Assembly (NCBI GenBank): GCA_014360495.1
Contig: JACIXR010000001.1
Location: forward strand, 1-64,000
DNA: 64,000 nt
From: a bacterium
GTDB lineage: Bacteria; Armatimonadota; JACIXR01
Direction of reading: 5' to 3'
In this document: positions 63,908 to 64,000 of the stretch, in pieces
How the letters are laid out: each line of letters opens with the position of its first letter
Position numbering within the stretch: position 1 is the first letter of the stretch
The notes under the pieces: model-generated
The model's input: only the letters and a program-made list of their open reading frames with translations
What the model was told of the DNA's origin: nothing
Databases searched by the model: none
Made by a program: the position numbers and the translations under genes

Positions 63908-64000
63908 ATGAAGATAAGCCGATTAGAATTGTTTATGGCGCTCTTCGCGATAATGTCATCAGTGGTTGAAGCAGGGGCTATGGATAAGCCGTTGTTAACC
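63908..64000 (+). CDS. Start of an exported protein (truncated by window end)
   Basis: Only 31 codons are inside the window: MKISRLELFMALFAIMSSVVEAGAMDKPLLT. This looks like a signal peptide with cleavage near VEAGA. An AAAGGAGAAG site lies about 12 nt upstream, and the hemW stop is 18 nt before the ATG. Function unknown. Confidence 0.6.
   Translation, partial: MKISRLELFMALFAIMSSVVEAGAMDKPLLT

Overview
The window reads as a chromosomal segment of a thermophile-like, LPS-bearing diderm bacterium. Evidence for a diderm: an Lpt export gene set (LptC, LptA, LptB, an LptF/G-type permease and an LptD-like barrel), a KdsC-like phosphatase, and an S-layer-homology (SLH) porin ending in phenylalanine. 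The mix of a DUF3084 protein, an SLH/coiled-coil/barrel porin, pilin-like secreted proteins with an FADGH C-terminal motif, serpins and many unusual glycoside hydrolases fits Armatimonadota-type lineages best. That placement is an inference; there is no rRNA in the window. Genes are tightly packed, with frequent ATGA-type overlaps and TTG starts. Promoters are recognisable sigma70-like boxes, typically TTGCAA or TTGCTT with TAAAAT or TATAAT.

Layout. 1-10.6 kb: a K+-independent type membrane pyrophosphatase, a secreted jelly-roll polysaccharide-lyase-like protein, two tandem secreted serpins with different reactive loops, then carA-carB behind a PyrR-type attenuator. 10.6-33.8 kb: a carbohydrate region. 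It holds a beta-propeller protein, a large secreted NHL/metallopeptidase-like protein, a sugar isomerase, a GH78 rhamnosidase, a five-gene minus-strand operon (beta-mannosidase, GDPD, enolase-superfamily, 2-hydroxyacid dehydrogenase, Fe-S protein), two further secreted glycosidase-like proteins, a pilin, an epimerase, a PAP2-like membrane protein and an ECF transporter whose T and ATPase parts are fused. 34.5-49 kb: a repeat-rich spacer, tRNA-Pro(GGG) followed closely by a secreted TIM-barrel gene, then cell-envelope genes on the minus strand. These are the LptD-like barrel, the SLH porin behind a roughly 200-nt leader, YqgF-like and DUF3084 genes, and a KdsC/phosphoesterase/GT2/LptC/LptA/LptB/LptF-G operon, preceded by a GH39-like glycosidase. 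49-50.8 kb: a GH29 alpha-fucosidase. 50.9-59.4 kb: a probable DNA-defence cluster of a PLD-SNF2 helicase, an Eco57I-type methyltransferase, a membrane J-domain protein and a membrane coiled-coil protein. 59.6-64 kb: a UROD/MtaA-like protein, LepA, HemW and the start of a secreted protein.

How the parts fit: secreted and cytoplasmic glycosidases (fucose, rhamnose, mannose) together with sugar-acid enzymes point to growth on plant or algal heteropolysaccharide. The serpins could protect exported hydrolases from proteases. The envelope genes build the LPS and SLH-porin outer membrane. The best candidate for an undescribed system is the four-gene helicase/methyltransferase/J-protein/coiled-coil cluster. 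The PyrR attenuator whose terminator abuts the carA start, and the Shine-Dalgarno-masking leader of the porin gene, are the clearest regulatory signals. A family of imperfect palindromes (core GAGATTGCCACG...CTCGCAATGA) is scattered through the longer gaps.
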